Assembly: GCA_018466975.1 (NCBI GenBank)
Contig: CM031555.1
Span: 2,480,001-2,544,000, forward strand
Direction: 5' to 3'
From: Sparassis latifolia
Taxonomy: Eukaryota > Basidiomycota > Agaricomycetes > Polyporales > Sparassidaceae
Length of the DNA stretch: 64,000 bases
Position 1 is the first letter of the stretch. The number at the start of each line of letters is the position of its first letter. Made by a program: the position numbers and the translations under genes. The notes under the pieces were generated by a model that was given only the letters and a program-made list of their open reading frames with translations, was not told the origin of the DNA and made no database searches. This document shows, one piece after another, positions 12,501 to 29,465 of the stretch.

Positions 12501-12871
12501 GTTCTGCTGTGAGCCGTGGGTGTGTGATCCGTCTCTAAGATCTGACCATTTTTGGCGGAGTTTGCTCATTGTTGTTCAGAAAACCCTTTCTTTCCATGCA
12601 GTGTCGTTCGGCCAAGACTCACAGTCATCTTATCTGCGACGCATGGCACAGATTGCACGCGATGCGCAGAACACCGCCCCGCGAGATCCTCTTCAAGCAC
12701 CAGCTGGTGCGACTGTGCTATCTTCATACTCGCAAGCGCTCGATACCGTAAGGCGCTCAGTGATTCTCGTCCGCGTATATTTTCAAAGCAAATAAACAGG
12801 TCCGACTTGCGGAGACGTTCCTTGGCATAGCAGACTCGCTGAGGAAGACGCGAGGCTCTCTGTTGCGCTAA
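3572..12871 (+). CDS. Giant GBP/VLIG-like GTPase with Cys/His-rich region and VWA domain
   Basis: I model 45 exons giving 2,284 residues in one open frame. Exons: 3572-3653, 3714-3749, 3832-3839, 3889-4032, 4094-4304, 4360-4552, 4605-4799, 4850-5045, 5094-5281, 5332-5586, 5635-5690, 5741-6416, 6476-6534, 6589-6772, 6826-7039, 7098-7291, 7360-8215, 8277-8445, 8498-8571, 8624-8758, 8809-8846, 8904-8996, 9052-9184, 9246-9270, 9323-9423, 9474-9949, 10008-10031, 10084-10162, 10219-10275, 10330-10403, 10456-10584, 10638-10755, 10816-10825, 10879-10987, 11046-11083, 11144-11452, 11505-11513, 11568-11607, 11661-11677, 11733-11892, 11955-11972, 12022-12375, 12430-12508, 12580-12747, 12800-12871. GTPase: P-loop G-E-Q-S-V-G-K-S (about 1258-1265), a D-F-E-G switch and S-R-D in place of N/TKxD, as in GBP/VLIG-type large GTPases. 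Cys/His clusters follow (about 1640-2040). The VWA domain (about 2055-2270) has D-R-S-G-S-M, G-G-T-N and S-D-G-E, a complete MIDAS. Least sure: the first exons and the 12508/12580 junction. Confidence 0.75.
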
Positions 12872-13154
12872 TATACTTTCTCGCACCAGGTATAAGACAT
12901 CTTGTAGTATTTGCTGAGTTGTTTGACCTATGCAGTGGTCTCCGTGTAGTGTAATTTTCCGTAGGCATTGACCAATACTGTGTAGTAGCAACTGAAATGA
13001 GATGATAGTGGCGAATCTACTATCTCAGGGTCCAAGTCTTTCCAGACGCGGCGCAGATCACATGATCGTGTCTGCGTTCAACTTCAATGTTTCGCGTCTT
13101 CCTTCCGACTCGCTGTCTCTGAAAGCCACATTCATCTTCTGTTGTGGCTCATAA

Positions 13155-13997
13155 ATGGATGCACAACGAGAAGATATAACAAGGATATCGGTTGATACTC
13201 TTCAAGACTGGCAGCGAGTCAAAGCCAATTTCACCGATGCCGCCTTAACAGTCTTGGACGAACAGCTCGCCGCGCGCACGTCAAGTCTCGACAGAGATGT
13301 GCTTCGTGAGTATGTTCAGCGGGTAAATTTGACCTTTTTTTCTGCACCTAATTACTCAGGGTCATCCCAGTTCGTGGAGAGGACGTTTGAGATGACCAAA
13401 CCCAACGTCCGCATCAATGGACGCAACTACGAGGAGCTGGATGAAGACGAGCAGGGTCAGCCATTCAGATGAAATTTGTGTTCAGCAACTCTTATTTTTT
13501 GCGCATAGAAGAAGAACCGTTCGACGAAGGATTCGACAGGCACATATGGTCTCTCTCCGAGCAGAGTTTGAAGTGGGATCGTGAACTCGCAGACAAGCGA
13601 CGCGAGAAGCCCAGAGAAGTGGAGAGACTTGTGCATGAACTCATCGAGAATCGGAGAGCAGCTGAAGATGCGAGTTTCCCTGAAGATACCGATGGACTCG
13701 AGGATGAAGGTCCGAAGGAGGATGGTGTGTCACTTCTTTTAACAATTCCTGCTGTTGGCAGTTCACACCGTCTCATTATCTGTTTTACAGTACCAGATAC
13801 TACGTACGAGAATTCGGAGCAGGTCTCGCGAGAAGTATACGCTATTTCTGAAGAGCTCAAACAGGTCTTGCTTCTACCTTCCCTACCTTTTTCATGCCGT
13901 GACTTATTTTCTGTACTGCCAGTCTGTCCCCGTCCAATTGGAACGATCTGAACGAGTCAGAAATGTTACCACGGAGATCAAATCGTTGAAGTTGTGA
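13155..13997 (+). CDS. Putative Mis14/Nsl1-like kinetochore protein
   Basis: Five exons (13155-13322, 13371-13455, 13509-13724, 13791-13864, 13923-13997) give 205 residues. The protein is hydrophilic and largely helical, with an N-terminal helix, a conserved-looking segment (K-P-N-V-R-I-N-G near residue 75), a W-S-L-S-E-Q stretch and a charged coiled-coil C-terminus. Length, order of segments and charge resemble the Mis14/Nsl1 subunit of the Mis12 (MIND) complex, which joins the inner kinetochore to Ndc80 at centromeres. That naming rests on resemblance recalled from basidiomycete Mis14-like proteins, with no diagnostic motif. The 283-bp gap from the giant GTPase is its likely promoter. It is convergent with GAR1, the stops being under 200 bp apart. 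Confidence 0.55.
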
Positions 13998-14175
13998 AGT
14001 GAGTAGCTGAACGCAAATGATGATTGACCAACCTGTCTGTATCTTTCTAGTTCTTCATGTCCACATGGATTATAACTCACACACTGTGGGACGAAACCCT
14101 CTGGACTCGTATCGTTCACACCGTGAAACGAGCGCAATAAGATAGGAGGAATAGTACGGCCTCATGCCGCACCAG

Positions 14176-15023
14176 CTATGAACCTCGAAAACCACCACGG
14201 CCACCTCTTCCACCCCCAAAGCTCCCGCCCCGACCGCGGCCACCTCCGCCTCTCCCACCACCTCGTCCTCCTCTGTCAAATCCAAAGCCGCCCCTGCCAC
14301 CCCCACGACCCCCTCGCCCGCCTCCACGTTGGAATCCTCCTCGTCCACCTGGCGCTCCCCGACCTCTTCCGCCTGCACCACCACGTCCTCCACGGCCCCT
14401 CTCTACGTAAGGAGTGTCAGTTATGAAATTTAAACAGAGAAATGGAATACCACGTACTTGTGACGCCTGTACGGTCGCAGTCACTCCGTAATTAGTATGA
14501 CTCCTTGCGGCAAAGTCGACCGAAAAGACATACCAGGTAGTTTGGGTTTTGGGAGAAACCGCTCCACGGGAAGAAGTTTGTCGCCTGCGATGTATACTTT
14601 GTCTCCCTTCTTGAAGCTGTTGGCGACCATTCCCGCATCCATTTTGACAGAAAAGTAGACTTCGTTGATCGGCCCTAGGATTTCGTCTACCCGCCCTATG
14701 ACGGATTTGTTTTGCAGATATATTGGAGCATTAAAGTATGGGACTTTGTCGGGCATCATTGAAGCGCATAGCATCTCGTCTTCGACTGCGTGCATGAAGG
14801 AGCCCATCTCTGAAATTGATTTTAGGAGATGCGATCCAGATAGCCGTTGGTCACTCACCGAGAACTGCATCTGGAGGACCTGCATCTCGTTGTGTGAAAC
14901 CTCCGCGTCCACCACCACGACCTGAAAATGAATTGAGACCGTGAACGGTGGTACTCAAGTTGTCGCCAATTTACCTCCACCGAATCCTCCCCTACCCCCA
15001 AAACCTCTACCGCCGCGGCTCAT
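14176..15023 (-). CDS. GAR1: H/ACA ribonucleoprotein subunit Gar1
   Basis: Five exons on the minus strand (15023-14975, 14921-14859, 14809-14534, 14466-14458, 14402-14176) encode 207 residues. Short Gly/Arg-rich N-terminal and long RGG-rich C-terminal tails flank a compact beta-barrel core carrying [18 protein letters not shown] and F-L-P-K-P-K, the hallmarks of Gar1. Gar1 is one of four core proteins of H/ACA snoRNPs, which pseudouridylate rRNA and snRNA in the nucleolus. The fourth exon is only 9 nt, placed so that the frame continues into V-T-K before the RGG tail. The RGG tail covers about 225 nt of extreme purine/pyrimidine bias, so spurious ORFs occur opposite it. It is divergent from PEX6, 160 bp away. 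Confidence 0.92.
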
Positions 15024-15182
15024 AATAGTTGTAATGTGTGCTGGGTGCCTTGAAGCACTCTCTCCGTGTGGGAAGCAATGTATACTGCGAGGTGTAAGCG
15101 TTGGGTAGCCGGTCGGAGAATAGACTCAGGTGTAGAGAGCAAATTTGCCGACCGAGTCTGGTGGGCGTCTCTCAGGTTGCCT

Positions 15183-19211
<4,029 letters not shown>

Positions 19212-19398
19212 GTGAAAGATCACGAATAAATGCCTTTTTAGGAAGGAAGACTGCCCTCTCGATCGCTTCGTCGGCGCGCTCTTGGAGGCAAGATGTGTAT
19301 CCCAACAGCCACTAGTCCGCACAGCTAAAAATATTCGACTTATAAATCCTACACTAGATATATACTACAGATACGATACCATTGTACTCGGAAACATC

Positions 19399-21900
19399 TC
19401 AGAACCAGCGGCTCGGCGATAGTCCGATCTTATCCAGCACACCTTTGAACGTCCGCGGCATGAGTGCGCCTAGCGCGGTGGAAGGGTGCAGGTTCACCGG
19501 CTTTCCCACTACTTTTAAACTGCAACAGTATCGTCAGTTGCATAGAGAGCCAGATATATTTTGCACTTGCCTGTATGCTTCCTGACCGTCGATTATGATA
19601 TCTACTTTTGCAACGGGGTGGTCGAGGTCCCGCGTGTCGACCTCAATCGAAGACCTAGTTTCATAGCATAAAAGCTACAGTCAAAACCTCTCTGTCATGG
19701 AACTCACCACTTGTGGTTACCGGGGGCAATATAGCGCAACACCAGCTCCTGAGGCACTTCCTCGGTCTCTGTCGCGTTCACAACCGTGCCGTTCTCGAGG
19801 GTGCGCACGACATCCCGTGTCTGCCTCACAACGCCCTCACTCCGCGGCCGGAGCGTGCGGACGAACGGGACATAGAACATGCTCAGCGGGCTCGTCGACA
19901 CCTCAAGCACGTTGTGTCCGGTTTCACTCGCGTACTGGATCGCCGCGAACTCGTGACGGTCACCGGAGAGGAGAATAACATTCCGCACGGAGTGCAGCGC
20001 GCTGAGCAGCGCAGTCTTCTCGTACGCGAACCCTGCCCAGGAGTCGGTCGCCGCATCGTGGCCCCAGAGAGACGTGAATGGCACGGAGGTGACGATGAAT
20101 TTGAACGTCGCAGTGTTGTTGACCTGCGCGTTGACGAGAGTTAGTAAATGTTGGTCGATAGAAGTGCAGGAGTGGTCACCTTGCCTAGCCAGTCGTACAA
20201 CGCGGCCAATTGCCGGTCACCAAGCATAGTGCGACTCGCAGGGTCCTCGATGTCGAGGCCTGAGCGATAACGCCGAGTATCCATGACGAAGAAAGCGACG
20301 TCGCCATAACGGAAGTCGTAATAATGTTGGCCCTCCACGGGAGAGTCGAAGTTTGCATCGGCGTTATAGAGGCGGAAAGCATCGGAAGCGTTGGGGTATG
20401 GCGCAAGCGAATCATTGGCTTGGCCAGCGAAGTTATTGATTATCTGCGCGATGTGATCAGGCGGATTGTAGAGATCATCTTCGGTGGAGACTTACTTCGT
20501 GGTCGTCGTACGTATGGAATATTGCTGAAGGTGATATCAGTAATGGCCCGGATCGGATGGGATTGAAGTGACGCACGCAGCCGTTCATAAACTTTTCTGA
20601 AGCTGTTGCTCTGGTAATTTCTTCTGTACAACCTCCTATATGCCTCCTTGTCGTCTCCGAAGTAGACCGGCACGTCAGCATATATGAAGTCGCCCATGAA
20701 AATCATGAACTCAGTGGGAGGCTTCGCAGCAGCCGGCAGCGGCTCGGCGGTAGCAGCTGGGGATGCAGGAACATCTTTTGAGGTAGATGACAGGCCCTCG
20801 AATGACGAGGCCGTCTGTAGAGTGGCGCTGGCATGAGTGATCACGTCTTCTGTCTCGTTCACTGACGCGGACACGACTGTAGGCACGACAGGTTGCTCGG
20901 TCGGCCAAATATGTTCCGCGAGAAGATCGAAGCCCTTTATCCTGCGCCCCTGGAGGGGCACGTATGGGAAGTTTGGTGTTATGCAAGATGACGCAACGAA
21001 ACGGAAGTGCGAGCCGCTGTGTAGGAGCGGGTCGGGGAACGTGTGGAAACGGATTGGCGTTGCTGGGTACGGCAGGACGGTGTTGTTCTCGTCTTCTAGT
21101 CTGTCTGTTAGACATGGAAACGTGAGAAGATGCAAAGGGATAAGCGTGCTGCCTTACATTCGTAGTTTGTGCTGGGATAAAGCCCGTCGAGCTTGATGGT
21201 GTCTATCCAATCGAAGTCAGATGTCAAATTCACAAGCGGTCCGTCTCTCCATAAATCGGGATCTGAATGGTTTGCGTTGGACACCTGGCGCCATGTGATG
21301 CGTATGCTGTCGGTACGAGGATAACGGACCACAATCTTGGCTGCGTCGGGGTAGACGGCGCCGACGCGCGTGTAGACAACGCCGGAGGCATCGTCAAAGT
21401 AGGGATGGAGCACGAGGTCGATAGATGCAAGGAAGAGGAGCAGGTTGATGATGAAATTAAGGATGCGCAGATCCCGGAGAGGGGTCGGCAGGGAGAATAG
21501 GATCGTCGGAATGCTTAAGTATGGGCCAGGTGGCTAATCGGAAGTTAGTCTGCGGACAGACGAGTGTAAGGGCATATTGGGCGCACTGGTGATGGAGGCT
21601 CAATCGTTGGTTCGGGAATGTCTGCTTTTTCGACCAGTTTCGGTTCCGACTCTGGTTCATCGTGCTCGGCTACAGCTGCTGATATGGTGGGAGGAGGTAC
21701 GAGGAAATAGGTAGCAAGATACAAGGCATAGAGGACAGGTAATGCAATTTTTCCGGGGCGTGCGGGAATCTACACAGAGCGTAAGAACGAGGGATGCTGA
21801 GTTGACTTCAGACCCTGGAACGAACCACTTCAAGGAAAACATATGCGGCCAAACGGAAAAGGGTGGAGAAAATGGAGTTAGCGTAGGCCAAGTTGGCCAT
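19399..21900 (-). CDS. PhoD-like metallophosphatase, membrane-associated
   Basis: Nine exons (21900-21826, 21769-21587, 21533-21158, 21104-20577, 20524-20496, 20443-20180, 20123-19708, 19654-19571, 19519-19399) give 691 residues. Hydrophobic stretches in the first three exons (such as I-I-N-L-L-L-F-L-A-S) look like membrane segments. The catalytic part has F-M-G-D-F-I-Y-A-D, H-T-Y-D-D-H-E, F-F-V-M-D-T-R-R-Y-R and L-S-G-D-R-H-E-F, the metal-binding motif series of PhoD/alkaline phosphatase D-like phosphoesterases. The natural substrate is not evident. The last intron (19570-19520) is GC-AG with the perfect donor AG|GCAAGT, required by frame. The exon 1 donor is uncertain: GTGGTT and GTTCGT are both in phase. 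It is convergent with PEX6. Confidence 0.85.
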
Positions 21901-22657
21901 TGTAAGATGTTGTGTGTCTATCGAGAGGGGTCGTCGACGTCGGGTCGGAAGCGTTGTGGAGGTCGTCGTCGCTAGACGCCGGCTCGTGCCTTTCATCACG
22001 CAGTCCCAGCTACCCCGCGCTCCACGCCGTTCCTCGATGAGTTCACGGCGACGAGTCACTTCGAGGGTGTCCCTCAATCCGGAGAAACAACTCGCGGAAG
22101 ACGGTGCTAGTCCGACGTCGAATGCAGACTTCGACGAACGCGGCGGTTCGCCCGTGAATTCAAGTTCTGGTCACATCCAGCGCAGAAAATACTAATGTCA
22201 TCAGTCAATCATGTCTACGGCCATTGACGGTCCCAGGGGCATGCTGGGTGACATTTAGTGCATCATGGCAGCGACGTATTCACACCTCCCAGACTGCAGC
22301 GAACGCCGGAGATGACACGATGTGGCCGTCAGACGGTAAGATCCTCGAGCTCGTTCTACTTGAACGATATCCCGCAACTGTCAAGAAGTGTAGGATAAGA
22401 AACGCCGCGTGAGTGTAACCTGTATCTGTTCGTATTGAATATGTATTTTATGCCGAGCGTCGACAACTACTCAATGGGTAGGCGCTCGTTCCACCGCAGG
22501 CTATTTCGCCAATAATCAGTTCGCTTTCGAAGACTGACAACGTTACATAAATAGGTCTCGAATGGAATACTGAGTCCCAAATGACTTATCATGACAACTT
22601 GCTACCTGCTCGCTCCGTACGACAGTGTAAAGACGCACGGTTTCGACGTTTCCTCAT
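21901..22657. other. Intergenic region with a weak small-gene candidate
   Basis: 757 bp between the PhoD-like start and the beta-lactamase-like 3' end. The only candidate on the plus strand starts at ATG 22037 (M-S-S-R-R-R-V-T-S-R, basic then acidic). It could be spliced at 22153-22204, where GTGAAT, a TACTAAT branch-like site and CATCAG occur in the right order, but the second exon is short. I do not recognise the product and do not call it a gene. Confidence 0.25.
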
Positions 22658-24779
22658 TCAAACGCGAGTCATGATGATGTCGGCAGCAGGAACATGTAAG
22701 GTGCGATTAGCACTAGGACCTCTGAAATAAATCACGTTTATGGGTGCATTGTTGCGAACGCCCCACAGATCCTGGCCATTCCAGTATGGATAACATCCCA
22801 TATGCTTCAGGCCGTTGTATCCGGGGATGCCTGTGTCGAGCCTATCCATGATATCGTCAACACTTCGCGAGAGAACGCTCCAGAGTCTTTTCGCTTACCG
22901 GAGCTCATCTCTCCTTCCTGACGACCGAAGAGCGAGTCTCTCCGAGGTATGGAACATAAGCAGGATATCTGTATCGTCCAGCAGGAGATTCTCAATGTAT
23001 AACGTGCCCTTGTCCACCACGATTGACGCCTTGCTCTTCCCATCCTGACTTGTCCATGTTCCTGCGTACAGCGCACGCGCCTGTTCGGCGAGTACGTTGT
23101 CCATTGCAGGCTGGAAGATTTCAAACGCAGTCTACGCAAGCTTAGATGCGTCTTGGTATTGCCCGGCCATGAGCACTGCAACTCCATAAGACGCGCCTGG
23201 ATGGATCGCAACCACTGAATTGTATCCTGCTAGGGCACCAACTGGAGCGACGAACAATTTCAATTATTACTATCGCGGCTATAATTGTCATATGACGCAC
23301 GTTTTCAATATATTCTGCGCAGGCGACTATTGGAGTCTTGTGCTTTGAGGATTTCCCACATGACGCCAATCTGCGTCCAGTCATCTTCCTCAAAGACGTG
23401 AACAGGCTGCATCCATTTGTCCACGGAGTATCGTGTGAGCAGACTTTTGGAATGCAACGGGTTTAATAACGTCTGGATAACCGTGATGAGGTCGGTGAGC
23501 GAAGCGAATTGGCCACCGGCAGGGTTCATGGCATCAAGGAAATCGTAGTCCTGAAATATTTGGTCAGTTTTCTTCTCTCCGATGAAGTGCAGCGATGCGC
23601 ATACAGCGAGTTCTGGAGCCAGGGACGGTACGACAGCTTGGTGCTTGTTGGCGGCGGTGGTCAGAAAATGACTGCCATTGAGGCCCATATGATCGAAGAT
23701 ATCTCGCTGTACGAGCTCGGCGTATGTTTCCGGCTCTTTCGACGGATCCTCACTGCCGAGACGATTGGCAGCGACAAGGGCAAGGCCGAGAAGACCAGTC
23801 CCTGTATTAGAGTACGAAGGATACACCCATGGCTGCGAGACGAGATGATGCTCTGCCATCGCCTTGAAGAACGACTTATGGTCAGGGAAGGGCAAACCAT
23901 TGGCGGGTGGGGGTCCACCACCGTAAACTTCGTGCGGCCAGTTCCTCGCAATTCCCGAAGGCCAATCTCTGCCCAGGCCAGACATATGACTAGCAAGCTG
24001 GAAAAGAGTAATAGGAGTGTCCCTGCGAGACTCTGGAGGAACGCTAGGATCAAATCCATCGAGGCGGTATTTAAAGTCAGGGAAGAATTTTTCAATAGGA
24101 TCATCCCTGAAAAGTCATACCAGTCAGCGAGCCGGATATTAGCACAGCACAATGTATGCGTGTATCAGAAAGATTGGCTCGATACAGTGTGGCGGTTAAG
24201 CGGAATATGCCAGCGAATTCGAGACGAGCGTACTTGCCAGTCCGCACCATGAACAGAGAACGGAGCATAATGTTGCAGAGCCAGGACATACCAAGATAGC
24301 AACCCCCTTTGCGCAAGAATATGTCCCTCGAGAACAGCGAACAGCTTGGAGATCGAAGCTATTCTGTACGATGCTTCGCTCGTAGTATGGAGCGAAGTAG
24401 TTGACTCGTTGCCTCTGATGACACCATAGTTATGCTCGAAGACGGAACCTTGCGATGTCACAACGGCCACCGACAGGCTGTCAATATCGCCCTCGGAAAA
24501 GCGGCTGGAAAGAAACTTGTTCAAATTGTTGGAGGCACCTTGGATTGCGGAATGGTCGGCCGCAGGTGGAGTCTCCACAAATAGCTTCGGTAGGAAAGGA
24601 TGGCAGCTAAACCTTTCTATGTCCTTACGAGCGCTATTCAGGAAGAAATTGGAATACCACGGCGGGGAATAGTAAAAAGCTGCAGCTACTGCGGCAAGAG
24701 AGATTCCGGTTTGCAATCCGACCATCGCTAGGTAGTCAATTTCAAGGTGGTGATTATGGGCGTGGTAATAGTATTGCAT
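22658..24779 (-). pseudogene. Beta-lactamase-like serine hydrolase with two in-frame stop codons
   Basis: Five exons fit family structure and phase: 24779-24292, 24106-23605, 23550-23304, 23241-22899, 22841-22658. An N-terminal hydrophobic anchor is followed by a class C/LACTB-like fold with S-I-S-K (SxxK nucleophile motif), P-S-Y-S-N (YxN motif) and a C-terminal lipocalin-like extension. Reading is open except for TGA at 23307-23305, where relatives have Trp (R-I-Y-W-K), and TAG at 23134-23132 inside L-A-x-T-A-F-E-I-F-Q-P-A-M-D. Neither can be removed by a plausible intron; a GTAGAC...CAG splice across the second would be only 26 nt. All splice sites and other codons look intact, so inactivation would be recent. 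Both stops would become Trp codons if their A were read as G, so mRNA editing or sequencing error remain alternatives. The ATG at 24725 is another possible start. Confidence 0.65.
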
Positions 24780-25108
24780 CTGGCATGCTCAATTTTATAG
24801 CCTTCCGTCTCCGCGCAAATATCAGCATCGAGACAAAATGGGGATAAATGTACAGACTGGATACGGACTTCGTAATTGAACGTACACATGACAGCAATCA
24901 GTTTCGAAAAGCTTTGTTTTCTCCATCCACATCAAATTCAATATGACTTTGGCGTCTAAGATGAAGGGTTTCAACACAGGGCAGTGAGAGCAATTTGGAC
25001 ACGAGACGAAATCAGGAAGGTCCATCAGTCAGCCCGCTAGAACCAGAGGTATGATGAGCGTAGAAATAAATACATGTTACAAGATATATATAGCGTACAA
25101 AAGTCATG
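24780..25108. other. Intergenic region upstream of the beta-lactamase-like gene
   Basis: 329 bp between two minus-strand genes, holding the YJU2 3' flank and the presumed promoter of the hydrolase. No gene, repeat or RNA recognised. Confidence 0.5.
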
Positions 25109-26154
25109 TTACACCGCTGTCTTGGTCACCGCTCTTCCTTTGATTTTGATGCCCAAGGAACCTTTCAAGTCAAGCTTCTTCCGCTTCACTGGAGGTTGCC
25201 CAAGGGACTTCTGAGCAATGAGCGCCCTTGTCGACTCTGGTAGCAAACTCTTCAAATCTGGCTCCGCTCCATCTGCCTTGCGCTTCAACGTTACCACCGT
25301 CGGGGCCGCTTCTTCTGAACCACTGGAGCTCTCGGACGGCTGCGAGCCCGATACACCTGCTGGGACTGTGATCTTTGAGAAAACTTCTCTCACCAGCTTC
25401 TCATCCTCCTCATCCTGCCTCTTCCGCTCCCTGTCTTCCTCCGTCTCGATTTCCTCCACGTCGAGCTTTTCTGACAAATCAACTGACTGTCCGACACGTT
25501 CATTACGTGCATTGCGAGCACGAATATCTTGAAGGGCATCCAAGATATCCATCTCTCGCTTTGAGTCCACCGTTCTGTTCTCCAGGACCTTCATGGGGTT
25601 GTTTTCCTCCTCCTCCAGTTTCGCCAAACGGTCCTCTTCCTCCACAGCCTGTTCCTCCCTCCATGGCTCGAAATTCCGCGACGCCCCGTGTTCAGCGGAG
25701 TAGTCCGTGTTCTTAGGGTCTGTTTTGAAAGTAATCTCCGCGGAACATAGAGTGCTGCGACACACATGAGAGTGTGGGACAAGAGCATAGAAACAGACTC
25801 ACCACTTGATATAGAAACGGAAGATTTTGATACCATAGTAGTCTTCCCCATCGACTGTTTCCTTTCTGGCGTTAAACTTCTTTCCCTTGTAAATGTATTC
25901 ACCGCATGTGTTACATCGCCTGTGAAACGCGTGATTAGACAAAGACAAGGTGGATCAGACAAACTTGTGCGCACATAGAGAAAGGAGCCATGAGACGAAC
26001 CACCTGTTGTGAGTTCTTGGGCTGCTTCCGGCGAGGAATGAGAGCCGGATCGAAATCCGGAGGGAAGTACTTGTTTAGAACTGGAGATATATATGCGTCA
26101 GTATATTTCTGCAAACGAAAGCATTATTAACAAGTAACCTTTGCGTTCAGACAT
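25109..26154 (-). CDS. YJU2: Splicing factor Yju2/CWC16 (CCDC94 family)
   Basis: Four exons (26154-26139, 26080-25975, 25919-25803, 25754-25109) give 294 residues. The start [17 protein letters not shown] is diagnostic. It continues with [18 protein letters not shown] and a second pair C-T-L-C, which together form the zinc site, then [12 protein letters not shown]. Yju2 joins the spliceosome around Prp2 action and stabilises the branch helix for the first transesterification. The C-terminal third is a charged helical region ending in K/R-rich nuclear-localisation-like stretches. It is divergent from the DHX35 gene, with 174 bp between start codons; two splicing-related or RNP genes thus share a promoter. 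Confidence 0.93.
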
Positions 26155-26328
26155 GATGGACCAGTGCGAGGTAGAGAATCAGGCCGCGAGGACGATGGAA
26201 GGACGAGGTAAGTAGATGTCCGATGAGCACAGGCTCTCGCTAAGCCACCCATTTATTTGTCTGTGCTTGGTTTAGCATGCAAAAGCTTTTGATCCAAACA
26301 ACCGTCCCAGCCCTTCCCATATTTGGTC

Positions 26329-29239
<2,911 letters not shown>

Positions 29240-29465
29240 TCACGGTTGGGGTTGTCATTGATTTATTATGGCGATTAACAGCGCAACAATGCGCAGTGAG
29301 ATATTTGGAGATGCCAAAAGACACTAGGCTGCAGCAGACACTGCTGTATGGAGTACTCTCGAGGAAAACTTGCGGTGTTCTGATCGTGCGAGACGGGTAT
29401 GCATAGCATAAGATTAGCGACACAGCTGCTGACAGCATGTTTTGAGAGCATGGGTATCGTGGAAT

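Noticed and set aside
14178..14426. Plus-strand His/Pro/Leu-rich ORF
   Set aside because: It is the reverse complement of the RGG-coding tail of GAR1.
22037..22412. Possible two-exon small gene on the plus strand
   Set aside because: Splice-like signals exist, but the product is short and unrecognised and the second exon ends at once; not enough to call a gene.
23509..24252. Plus-strand ORF of 247 codons opposite the beta-lactamase-like gene
   Set aside because: The minus strand shows catalytic motifs and matching splice sites; the plus frame has no family resemblance.
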